From Desulfobacteraceae bacterium (lineage in GTDB: Bacteria; Desulfobacterota; Desulfobacteria; Desulfobacterales; SURF-7), in the NCBI GenBank assembly GCA_030618925.1, contig JAUXCK010000171.1:1-6345 (forward strand): a stretch of 6,345 bases of DNA, written 5' to 3'. The notes beneath the pieces were generated by a model, which had not been told where the DNA came from, made no database searches, and saw only the letters and a list, made by a program, of their open reading frames with translations. Both the position numbers and the translations under genes were made by a program. How positions within the stretch are numbered: the stretch's first letter is position 1; every line of letters begins with the position of its first letter. Positions 1-6,000 of the stretch are shown one piece after another.

Positions 1-500
1 ACCAACAGGGTACACTCTTTTAGATGTTCTTTGACCATGGATGTGGCAATACCGAGGTCAGTCGCAATACCGATTTTAGTCCCATTGCCATGAATGGTAA
101 AGCCGGCCGGATCTTCTGCATCATGGGATAGGGAAAAGGGATGAATTGTAAGTGAATTGATGGCAAAGGCATAGCCGCATTCAAAATTTACGATGGTGCG
201 AATCTTACCCAGGTGAGTTGCGGCTGCCGTCATGGTTTTTGGATTGATATAAACCGGCAGGCCGTACCTTCTTGCAAGAACACCCACCCCCCGAATATGG
301 TCGCTGTGTTCATGGGACACAACGATCGCATTCAGCTTTTCGGGATCAAGTCCTCTGGATGCTAACCTGCGTTCGATTTCAATTCCGGAGAGGCCGGCGT
401 CAAACAGAACTGAGGTGGATCCGTCAGAGATGAAAATACTGTTTCCCTTGCTGCCGCTGGCCAGCATGCAGATGGTGAGTTCGCGGTTTTTATCCTGCAT
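1..500 (-). CDS. MBL-fold metallo-hydrolase, YycJ/WalJ-like (3' end missing)
   Basis: This is the first 166 codons of a metallo-beta-lactamase-fold hydrolase that runs off the left edge. I translated it by hand on the minus strand from the ATG at 498-500. The N-terminus has LASGSKGNS (about residues 13-21), then LFDAGLSG (32-39), the metal-binding motif HEHSDH (63-68), a later LSHDAEDPAG with H126 as a likely further ligand, and GIATDLG (144-150) with D148 as the probable bridging aspartate. This order is typical of the YycJ/WalJ/VicX branch of MBL proteins, some of which are reported to have 5'-3' exonuclease activity or roles in DNA repair or cell-wall homeostasis. The substrate here cannot be told. 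The start is ambiguous: AGGAG at 515-519 lies 14 bases from the ATG but only 8 from an in-frame TTG at 504-506, so two more residues are possible. It follows dut by about 79 bases. The family call is firm, the function is not. Confidence 0.88.
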   Translation of the reverse strand, partial: MQDKNRELTICMLASGSKGNSIFISDGSTSVLFDAGLSGIEIERRLASRGLDPEKLNAIVVSHEHSDHIRGVGVLARRYGLPVYINPKTMTAAATHLGKIRTIVNFECGYAFAINSLTIHPFSLSHDAEDPAGFTIHGNGTKIGIATDLGIATSMVKEHLKECTLL

Positions 501-579
501 TGACAAGGGGGTAACTCCTGGGGATGGGGTTTAAAATTTTATTCTTATATAGAAAATTTGGTCCTTTGGGCCAGGATCT

Positions 580-1035
580 TTATACGCCGGTATGTCCAAA
601 CCCACCGGTATTGCGTGTGGTTTCATCAAGCTGTTCCACAATACTCAACCTGGCCCGATATACCCGTTTAATCACCATCTGGGCAACTCTGTCTCCGCGC
701 TGGAAAGTGTACGGTTTATTTCCAAGATTAATCACCGCAATCTTGACCTCTCCCCGGTAGTCCGCATCAATGGTACCCGGAGAGTTGATCAGGCCGATAC
801 CATGTTTTACCGCCAGTCCGCTTCTGGGACGGATTTGGGCCTCAAATCCCCGGGGGATGGATAGGGCAAACCCGGTGGGGATCAGCGTGATGGCACCGGG
901 GTCCAGGATCAGGTCACCCCGGGGTGCTGCAAATAAATCCATGCCGGCTGAAAGCGGTGTCATATACCGGGGCAGGGGGATATCCGCATCCTCATCCGGC
1001 CTCAAGCGCAAAAACTGGATTGTCAGGTCATTCAT
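580..1035 (-). CDS. dut: Deoxyuridine 5'-triphosphate nucleotidohydrolase (dUTPase)
   Basis: A 151-residue trimeric dUTPase that hydrolyses dUTP to dUMP and pyrophosphate. This keeps uracil out of DNA and supplies dUMP for thymidylate synthesis in the cytoplasm. All five family motifs are visible: I, AGMDL (30-34); II, PRSGLAVKHG (70-79); III, GTIDADYRGE (87-96), whose D90 should be the water-activating aspartate; IV, RGDRVAQ (113-119); V, RNTGGFGHTG (141-150), the flexible C-terminal arm that closes over the nucleotide. The length is normal for the bacterial trimeric enzyme, and the protein ends one residue after motif V. It starts 48 bases after the M16 gene and probably shares its transcript. 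The ribosome site is weak: only GGA five bases before the ATG. A minimal reading frame, ATG-ACA-TGA (1032-1040), overlaps the start codon in another frame, so re-initiation is conceivable but unproven. Confidence 0.97.
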   Translation of the reverse strand: MNDLTIQFLRLRPDEDADIPLPRYMTPLSAGMDLFAAPRGDLILDPGAITLIPTGFALSIPRGFEAQIRPRSGLAVKHGIGLINSPGTIDADYRGEVKIAVINLGNKPYTFQRGDRVAQMVIKRVYRARLSIVEQLDETTRNTGGFGHTGV

Positions 1036-1083
1036 GTCATTCCATTTCAGTGAAGACTATTCATTTCTATTGCGTCAAATGTG

Positions 1084-2367
1084 TCAGTGCGCCCCAATAT
1101 AGGCATCCACCAGGCTGTTAATGGCATTGCGGTCGGGGACCGGCCCGAGAACGCTGACCCCGATTTTTTTTTCTTTGAAGATCGTCCGGGCCAGATGAAG
1201 AATATTCTCTTGGGTGACTTTTTCAATATTGTCTAAAATTTCCTCAAGAGGAATGTAGCGCTCGAAATAGATTTCATTTTGGGCAAGCCTCACCATAAGG
1301 TTGTCTGTATTTTCCACTGAGAGCAGGATATTCCCTTTGGTGAATTGTTTTGCATCATTGAGCTCAGCGGTATCTACCGGGGTATCACAGAGTCGTTTTA
1401 TTTCGTTCAGAATCACCTCAAGGGCTTCATCGGTCTTCAAGGGGGAAACCCCTGCATAGCTCCCGAACATACCGGTATCCACATGGGAGGAGGAAAAAGA
1501 ATAGATGGAATATGCCAGGCTCCTGCGTTCACGGATCTCCTGGAAAAGTCTTGAGCTCATGTTTCCCCCAAAGATAGTGCTTAGAAGTGAAAGGGCATAC
1601 CGGTTGCTGCTGGTTGCGCTGATCCCTTCTACGCCGATACATATATGGACCTGCTCCAGATCTTTGGGTGTGATGCTGATCCCCGGGATGGCTGTCGGGG
1701 GATGGCGGCCCGGCAGACTGTTCCCGGGTCTTATTGATTCAAAGGCGGGTCTTACAATGTCGACAAACCGGTCGTGTTCTATATTGCCGGCCGCTGAAAT
1801 CACAATTCTGTCAGGCTGATAAAATCGGTGGAAAAATGTTTTGATGGTGTCAGCGTCAAACTGAATGAGGTTTTCCTGGGTGCCAAGAATAGATCGGCCC
1901 AGGGGGTGATCCCCCCAGAAACGGTTCGACAGGAGAAGGTGAACGCATTCTTCAGGGCTGTCTTCAACCATTCCAATTTCCTGGAGAATAACAGGCCTCT
2001 CTTTTTCCACTTCAAGGGGGTCAAATTTTGAGTTCAGAAAAATATCAGAGAGGATATCGATCATGGTGGGAAGGTGCGCATCCATCACTTTGGCGTGGTA
2101 ACAGGTCAGCTCGGTTGATGTGAAGGCATTGGTCTGACCGCCGATGGCATCGAATTCCTTGGCAATCTGGTAGGCATCCCTTTTTCGGGTGCCTTTGAAA
2201 ATCATGTGCTCGATGAAATGGGAGAGGCCGCTTTCGGCCCGGGTTTCATCCCGGGCCCCCACATTGACCCATACGCCCATGGATACTGAATGGACATGGG
2301 GGACGGTTTGGGTCAGAATCCGGATCCCGTTTTCAAGAACCGTTTTATTAACTGAAGGAGTAATCAA
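1084..2367 (-). CDS. M16 family zinc peptidase (processing-peptidase-like)
   Basis: A 427-residue single-chain member of peptidase family M16 (pitrilysin/mitochondrial processing peptidase superfamily), probably a cytoplasmic zinc endopeptidase since no signal peptide or membrane segment is visible. The inverted zinc motif HFIEH lies at 50-54 (H50 and H54 ligands, E53 catalytic). The distal glutamate is E130, with E123 seven residues before it; the spacing matches the beta subunit of processing peptidase. The C-terminal half carries the glycine-rich stretch GGNMSSRLFQEIRERRSLAY (267-286), typical of the second M16 domain that closes over the substrate. The natural substrate is unknown. The start is TTG at 2365-2367. 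A stop lies in frame a few codons upstream and AAAAGGG sits 7 bases before the TTG, so this start is well supported. The gene sits between pnp and dut, as in many deltaproteobacteria and related orders. Confidence 0.95.
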   Translation of the reverse strand: MITPSVNKTVLENGIRILTQTVPHVHSVSMGVWVNVGARDETRAESGLSHFIEHMIFKGTRKRDAYQIAKEFDAIGGQTNAFTSTELTCYHAKVMDAHLPTMIDILSDIFLNSKFDPLEVEKERPVILQEIGMVEDSPEECVHLLLSNRFWGDHPLGRSILGTQENLIQFDADTIKTFFHRFYQPDRIVISAAGNIEHDRFVDIVRPAFESIRPGNSLPGRHPPTAIPGISITPKDLEQVHICIGVEGISATSSNRYALSLLSTIFGGNMSSRLFQEIRERRSLAYSIYSFSSSHVDTGMFGSYAGVSPLKTDEALEVILNEIKRLCDTPVDTAELNDAKQFTKGNILLSVENTDNLMVRLAQNEIYFERYIPLEEILDNIEKVTQENILHLARTIFKEKKIGVSVLGPVPDRNAINSLVDAYIGAH

Positions 2368-2374
2368 ACATTTA

Positions 2375-2381
2375 CCCTTTT
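2375..2381 (-). promoter_or_regulatory. Ribosome binding site deciding a TTG start
   Basis: The minus strand reads AAAAGGG here, seven bases before the TTG at 2365-2367. An ATG overlapping this position (2369-2371) is in another frame and soon reaches a stop, so the TTG is the likely true start of the M16 peptidase gene. Confidence 0.7.
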
Positions 2382-2401
2382 ATCACCGCAGCATTCCGAA
2401 A

Positions 2402-2435
2402 GAGACCATCATCCAGATGAGACCATCGTCCAGAT
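2402..2435. repeat. 17-base tandem duplication upstream of the M16 gene
   Basis: Two adjacent 17-base units on the plus strand, GAGACCATCATCCAGAT (2402-2418) and GAGACCATCGTCCAGAT (2419-2435), differ at one base. A looser third partial copy follows, sharing ACCGTCGTCC at 2442-2451 with the second unit's ACCATCGTCC. The repeat lies in the 123-base spacer between pnp and the M16 gene, 35 to 68 bases before the TTG start. It may be a slippage product or a direct-repeat binding site; the sequence cannot separate these. Confidence 0.85.
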
Positions 2436-2490
2436 GAACACACCGTCGTCCGGGGCCGGATCAACACAATGCCTTTTGAGTGCAAAGTCT

Positions 2491-4575
2491 TTACTTCTGT
2501 ACATCTTTGTGGCTCAGGCGGATTTTTCCGTCCTGTGTCACTTCAAGAACTTTGACTTTGATGATGTCGCCTTCCTTTACAATATCCGTGACTTTTTTGA
2601 CGTGATGGTCGGCAAGCTGTGAAATGTGGACCAGGCCGTCCGTACCCGGGGTAATTTGCACAAACGCTCCAAAGTCCATAATTTTAACAACCTTGCCTTC
2701 GTAGACAGCGCCAACTTCCGGATCCAGAACGATATCATTGATCATCTGGGTCGCTGCATCTCCATCTTCCTGGGACAGGGCTGATATCTTGACCAAACCC
2801 GTATCATCGACTTCAATCCTTGTATTTGTTTCAGCCTGCATCGATCGGATCACTTTCCCGCCCGGCCCTATAATTTCACGGATTTTATCCGGGTTAATTT
2901 TAATCGTGGAGATTTTCGGGGCATAAGGAGAAATGTCCTCTCGGGAGTCACTAAGGGCCTCATTCATCTTATCAAGAATGTGAAGGCGGCCCCGGCGGGC
3001 CTGTTCCAAGGCTTTTTCCATGATATCTTTTGAAAGCTCCTGGATTTTAATGTCCATTTGCAGCGCCGTGATACCGTCTGCGGTGCCGGCCACCTTGAAA
3101 TCCATATCTCCGGTATGATCTTCATCCCCGAGGATATCGGACAGAATGACCACCTTGTCATCTTCTTTCACAAGGCCCATGGCGATCCCGGATACCGGGG
3201 CTTTGATCGGTACACCGCCATCCATAAGGGCCAGCGACCCGGCACAAACGGTTCCCATGGAAGAGGACCCGTTTGATTCAAAGACTTCAGAAACAAGACG
3301 GATCGTATAATCAAAATCTTCCTTGGAAGGCAGCACTTTTTCAATGGCTCGGGTCGCAAGGGACCCATGGCCTATATCCCGGCGGCTCGGTCCGCCGATC
3401 CGTCGGGTCTCCCCCACAGAATAGGGGGGAAAATTGTAATGAAGCATAAAAGGTTTGAACTCTTCCCCGTTAAGGGTTTCTACCCGCTGCTCGTCCAGGC
3501 CTGAGCCAAGGGTAAGGACCCCGAGGACTTGTGTTTCCCCCCGTGTAAATAAAGCACTGCCGTGGGGTCTGGGAAGCGTATGGGTTTCGCATGCGATGGG
3601 CCTGACTTCATCGAAATTTCGGTTATCAATTCGACGTCCCTGATTTAAAATAAGATCGCGGCTGATTGATTTCTGAATATCCTGAAGGATGTCTTTTGCT
3701 TGACTCAAACTGTCCCCGTCCTCCTCTGAAAGGGCATCAAGAACTTCTGTTTTGAGGACATGAATCGCCTTGCTGCGGTTTGTTTTTTCAGGAATAATGA
3801 TCGCTTCACGCATTCGGGCGTCAGCCAGGGCCGTAATTTTATCCACCAGAACCGGATCTTTTTCCACGGGCACGATGACTCTTTTTTCAGGGCTGACCGC
3901 GTCTATGAGTTTCTGCTGCATGTCGATCAGCGGCTGCATCGCCTTGTGGCCGAAAAAAATGGCTTCGAGCATATCGGCCTCACTAACGATATTCCCACCG
4001 CCTTCTACCATGACCACACCTGTTTTCGAGCCGGCAATCACAATATTGATGTCGCAGGTCTCTTGTGCGCATTCGCTGATGGTTGGATTGGCGATGAAAC
4101 GACCATCGACCCGGCCCACACGCACTGCTGCAATGGGACCCTGGAAGGGAATGTCCGAAATGACAAGGGCGGCAGAGGTGCCGACGATTGCGAGTACGTC
4201 CGGATCATTCTCCTTGTCTGAGGACAGGACGGTTGCAATCACCTGGGTTTCAAACCGGTACCCTTTTGGGAAAAGCGGGCGGATGGGTCTGTCGATCAAC
4301 CGGCTGGTCAGGGTTGCCTTTTCGCTCGGGCGTCCGATTTCACGCCTGAAGTAATTGCCTGGAATTCTACCTGCGGCATAAATTTTTTCCTGGTATTCAA
4401 CGGTAAGTGGTAAAAAGTCAACGCTGGGTTTTTCTTTACGATCAGCGACAACTGAAACCATAACCATGGTTTCGCCGAACTGAACCAAAACCGATCCCGA
4501 GGCTTGTTTGGCCAGTTTGCCGGTCTGAATATGAAAAGGTTTTCCGTTGATATCTGTTTCAAATGAGTGTTCCAT
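2491..4575 (-). CDS. pnp: Polyribonucleotide nucleotidyltransferase (PNPase)
   Basis: A 694-residue PNPase, which degrades RNA 3' to 5' with phosphate, releasing nucleoside diphosphates, and can run in reverse to add tails. It acts as a cytoplasmic trimer. Domains in order: first RNase PH-like domain (about 1-145) with the RNA-contacting loop YFRR (75-78) and RLIDRPIRPLFP (92-103); helical linker (about 150-300); second RNase PH-like domain (about 310-540) with GGPSRRDIGHG (394-404) and the catalytic GDEDHTGDMDFKVAG (483-497), where D486 and D492 match the E. coli active-site aspartates; KH domain (about 555-615) with IIGPGGK (568-574); S1 domain (about 621-690) with DFGAFVQ (634-640) and GLVHISQL (647-654). 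The protein stops just after the S1 domain, so there is no long C-terminal tail like that of E. coli PNPase. The ATG is preceded by AGGAG at 4582-4586, six bases away. It lies downstream of rpsO, the usual arrangement. Confidence 0.99.
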   Translation of the reverse strand: MEHSFETDINGKPFHIQTGKLAKQASGSVLVQFGETMVMVSVVADRKEKPSVDFLPLTVEYQEKIYAAGRIPGNYFRREIGRPSEKATLTSRLIDRPIRPLFPKGYRFETQVIATVLSSDKENDPDVLAIVGTSAALVISDIPFQGPIAAVRVGRVDGRFIANPTISECAQETCDINIVIAGSKTGVVMVEGGGNIVSEADMLEAIFFGHKAMQPLIDMQQKLIDAVSPEKRVIVPVEKDPVLVDKITALADARMREAIIIPEKTNRSKAIHVLKTEVLDALSEEDGDSLSQAKDILQDIQKSISRDLILNQGRRIDNRNFDEVRPIACETHTLPRPHGSALFTRGETQVLGVLTLGSGLDEQRVETLNGEEFKPFMLHYNFPPYSVGETRRIGGPSRRDIGHGSLATRAIEKVLPSKEDFDYTIRLVSEVFESNGSSSMGTVCAGSLALMDGGVPIKAPVSGIAMGLVKEDDKVVILSDILGDEDHTGDMDFKVAGTADGITALQMDIKIQELSKDIMEKALEQARRGRLHILDKMNEALSDSREDISPYAPKISTIKINPDKIREIIGPGGKVIRSMQAETNTRIEVDDTGLVKISALSQEDGDAATQMINDIVLDPEVGAVYEGKVVKIMDFGAFVQITPGTDGLVHISQLADHHVKKVTDIVKEGDIIKVKVLEVTQDGKIRLSHKDVQK

Positions 4576-4581
4576 AATTTT

Positions 4582-4586
4582 CTCCT
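4582..4586 (-). promoter_or_regulatory. pnp ribosome binding site directly after a hairpin U-run
   Basis: AGGAG on the minus strand lies six bases before the pnp ATG (4573-4575). It directly follows the U-run of the upstream hairpin, so folding or cleavage of that hairpin could affect access to this site. Confidence 0.8.
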
Positions 4587-4640
4587 AAAAACAGCATCCT
4601 GAAGCCGAACGTCATAAAACGTTTTTCAACAGGATTGCTG
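4587..4640 (-). promoter_or_regulatory. Two-part hairpin with U5 tail in the rpsO-pnp spacer
   Basis: On the minus strand, CAGCAATCCTG (4640-4630) pairs with CAGGATGCTG (4601-4592) to give ten base pairs with one bulged A. Inside it, AACGT (4623-4619) pairs with ACGTT (4612-4608) around a six-base loop, separated from the outer stem by a 6x6 internal loop. Five U follow (4591-4587), then the pnp Shine-Dalgarno. The structure can be read in two ways: a leaky rpsO terminator that lowers pnp transcription, or a leader hairpin cut by RNase III, as is known for autoregulated pnp in E. coli. The pairing is seen directly; both roles are inference. Confidence 0.6.
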
Positions 4641-4680
4641 AGGGGTTGAATTTGTTTGGACGAGTGTATTAACCGGCAAG

Positions 4681-4950
4681 TTACCTTCGCAGTTCAAGAC
4701 TCTCGATGATTGTTTTGTACCTGTTAATATCCTTGGTTTTGACATAGTTTAAGAGCCGTCGGCGCCTGCCGACCAGGATGAGCAGCCCTCTCCTGGAATG
4801 ATGGTCTTTTTTATGGACCTTGACATGTTCGGTCAGGTAAGAAATGCGATGTGTCAGAAGCGCAATCTGCACCTCCGGCGACCCGGTGTCCGTGTCATGA
4901 AGTCTAAAGCGGTCAATCGTCTTCTTTTTATTACTCGCTGTGAACGTCAC
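4681..4950 (-). CDS. rpsO: 30S ribosomal protein S15
   Basis: An 89-residue S15, the usual length of the family. It is a primary 16S rRNA-binding protein that organises the central domain of the 30S platform and contributes to a bridge with the 50S subunit. Conserved signatures are HDTDTGSPEVQ (18-28), LTHRISYLTEHVKVHKKDHHSRRGLL (positions 32-57, the loop region that contacts the 16S rRNA three-way junction) and GRRRRLLNYVK (61-71). The start is GTG at 4948-4950, placed seven bases after a full AGGAGG (4958-4963), and it yields the expected family length, so the choice is secure. It sits 90 bases after truB and 105 before pnp, the standard truB-rpsO-pnp order. In several bacteria S15 represses its own mRNA by binding the leader; see the findings for a possible leader stem. 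Confidence 0.99.
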   Translation of the reverse strand: MTFTASNKKKTIDRFRLHDTDTGSPEVQIALLTHRISYLTEHVKVHKKDHHSRRGLLILVGRRRRLLNYVKTKDINRYKTIIESLELRR

Positions 4951-4957
4951 TTTTTTG

Positions 4958-4963
4958 CCTCCT
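4958..4963 (-). promoter_or_regulatory. Strong ribosome binding site for a GTG start
   Basis: A perfect AGGAGG on the minus strand, seven bases before the GTG start of rpsO. It fixes the non-ATG start and fits a highly expressed ribosomal protein gene. Confidence 0.85.
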
Positions 4964-5040
4964 CTTGCTGAACATTAATTTGTGAGTTGAGTTCAATTTT
5001 GTATGTGTGTCCAAAGGGTTTTTTTCCTGTTGAATGAATA

Positions 5041-6000
5041 TTAATTCTCAGGATGAAAAACACAACTATAATCATAGGGTTTGTCTGTTGTTTGACGGCG
5101 CAACACTGCAATCAGGTTGTTGTCCGGCTCAACAATCTTGATATGCTCCTTAAAACAGGGTTTTCCTGTTGGTTTCTGTTTATGATGTTTTAAATCCTCC
5201 GCCCATATGGGTTGACCGGCCAGGACTTTCTCTGTCAGCTGTTTATTTGATATATATCCCGTCATCCCCTTAAGCGCATCGTTCATGCTGATTAGTTTAT
5301 CTGACAATTTTCCCGATATTGCAAGCTTTTCCAACTCTTCAAGGGTGGCTGCATCGTCCAGGGTAAATCCGCAGTTCTCGATTCGGTTGAGTGTCTTAAG
5401 ATGGCCGCCGCACCCCAGGGCTTTCCCGATATCAGAACAAAGTGACCGTATATAGGTTCCAGCAGAGCATGACACCTCAAACCGTACCGCCGGCAGGTCG
5501 ATGTCCAGAATCGAGAGTTTCGAAATCACCACCTGTCTTGGCGGTTTCTGAACCGGTTTCCCGCTGCGTGCAAGTTTGTAAAGCGGCACGCCCTTATGCT
5601 TCAGCGCAGAATAGACCGGTGGAAGCTGTTCAATCGACCCTTTGAATTGGTTGAAAACAGATTCGATTTCTTTATCAGAAACCTGTATGGTATCACATTT
5701 TGAGGTCGTTGTTCCTGTTGCATCAAATGTGTCTGTCTCCCGCCCGAGGACCAGAAGGCCTCTGTATGTCTTATGGCCATGCAGGAAAAAACCGGCCAGC
5801 CGGGTTGCCCGATTCACACAGCATATCAATATCCCGGTTGCAAACGGGTCTAGTGTGCCGGTATGCCCGGCCTTTCTTACGCCGGTTATTTTTTTCAACC
5901 GGGCAACAACTTTCGCAGATGTGATATCAGCCGGCTTATTCACAACCAACAACCCGCTTTGTTTCCGCTGGGCATGGTTTTTGTCTGAATCAAAGGTCAT
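5041..6000 (-). CDS. truB: tRNA pseudouridine(55) synthase TruB
   Basis: TruB converts uridine 55 in the T-loop of tRNAs to pseudouridine and also acts as a tRNA-folding chaperone. Numbered from the ATG at 5998-6000 (319 residues), GLLVVNKPADITS (16-28) is followed by KAGHTGTLDPFATG (43-56), whose D51 is the catalytic nucleophile. Y79 in HKTYRG stacks in the active site. FKGSIEQLPPVYSALKHKG (118-136) and YKLARSG (140-146) follow, then SAGTYIRSLCSDIG (178-191) with the conserved R184. The remaining ~100 residues hold a less conserved C-terminal region ending in a probable PUA-like segment (HIKIVEPDNNLIAVLR). An in-frame TTG at 6004-6006 would add two residues. Neither start has a clear Shine-Dalgarno, and the gene overlaps the end of the DHH gene by 11 bases, so translation is probably coupled to it. 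It precedes rpsO, as expected. Confidence 0.97.
   Translation of the reverse strand: MTFDSDKNHAQRKQSGLLVVNKPADITSAKVVARLKKITGVRKAGHTGTLDPFATGILICCVNRATRLAGFFLHGHKTYRGLLVLGRETDTFDATGTTTSKCDTIQVSDKEIESVFNQFKGSIEQLPPVYSALKHKGVPLYKLARSGKPVQKPPRQVVISKLSILDIDLPAVRFEVSCSAGTYIRSLCSDIGKALGCGGHLKTLNRIENCGFTLDDAATLEELEKLAISGKLSDKLISMNDALKGMTGYISNKQLTEKVLAGQPIWAEDLKHHKQKPTGKPCFKEHIKIVEPDNNLIAVLRRQTTDKPYDYSCVFHPEN

Noticed and set aside
530..556. AT-rich stretch (TATATAAGAATAAAAT on the minus strand) resembling a -10 element before the MBL gene
   Set aside because: No -35-like hexamer at a proper distance was found; AT-richness alone does not support a promoter.
559..573. Small inverted repeat after dut (TGGCCC-AAA-GGACCA on the minus strand), followed by AT-rich sequence
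   Set aside because: The stem has six positions with one mismatch and a three-base loop, and the tail is AAUUUUCU rather than a clean U-run; too weak to call a terminator.
605..624. GGFGHTG in dUTPase motif V as an unusual variant of GGFGSTG
   Set aside because: A histidine at this place also occurs in E. coli dUTPase (GGFGHSG), so it is a normal proteobacterial form.
770..1102. Plus-strand open frames across dut, pnp and truB, some over 100 codons
   Set aside because: They lie opposite genes with intact family motifs, have no recognisable domains and lack convincing ribosome sites; they are antisense shadows.
1800..2024. Possible frameshift in the M16 gene suggested by an overlapping minus-strand frame
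   Set aside because: The main frame is continuous over 427 residues with both M16 halves and correct motif spacing; the other frame has no family features.
2449..2461. GC-rich palindrome TCCGGCCCCGGA after pnp as a terminator
   Set aside because: Only four pairs with a four-base loop and no following U-run on the minus strand.
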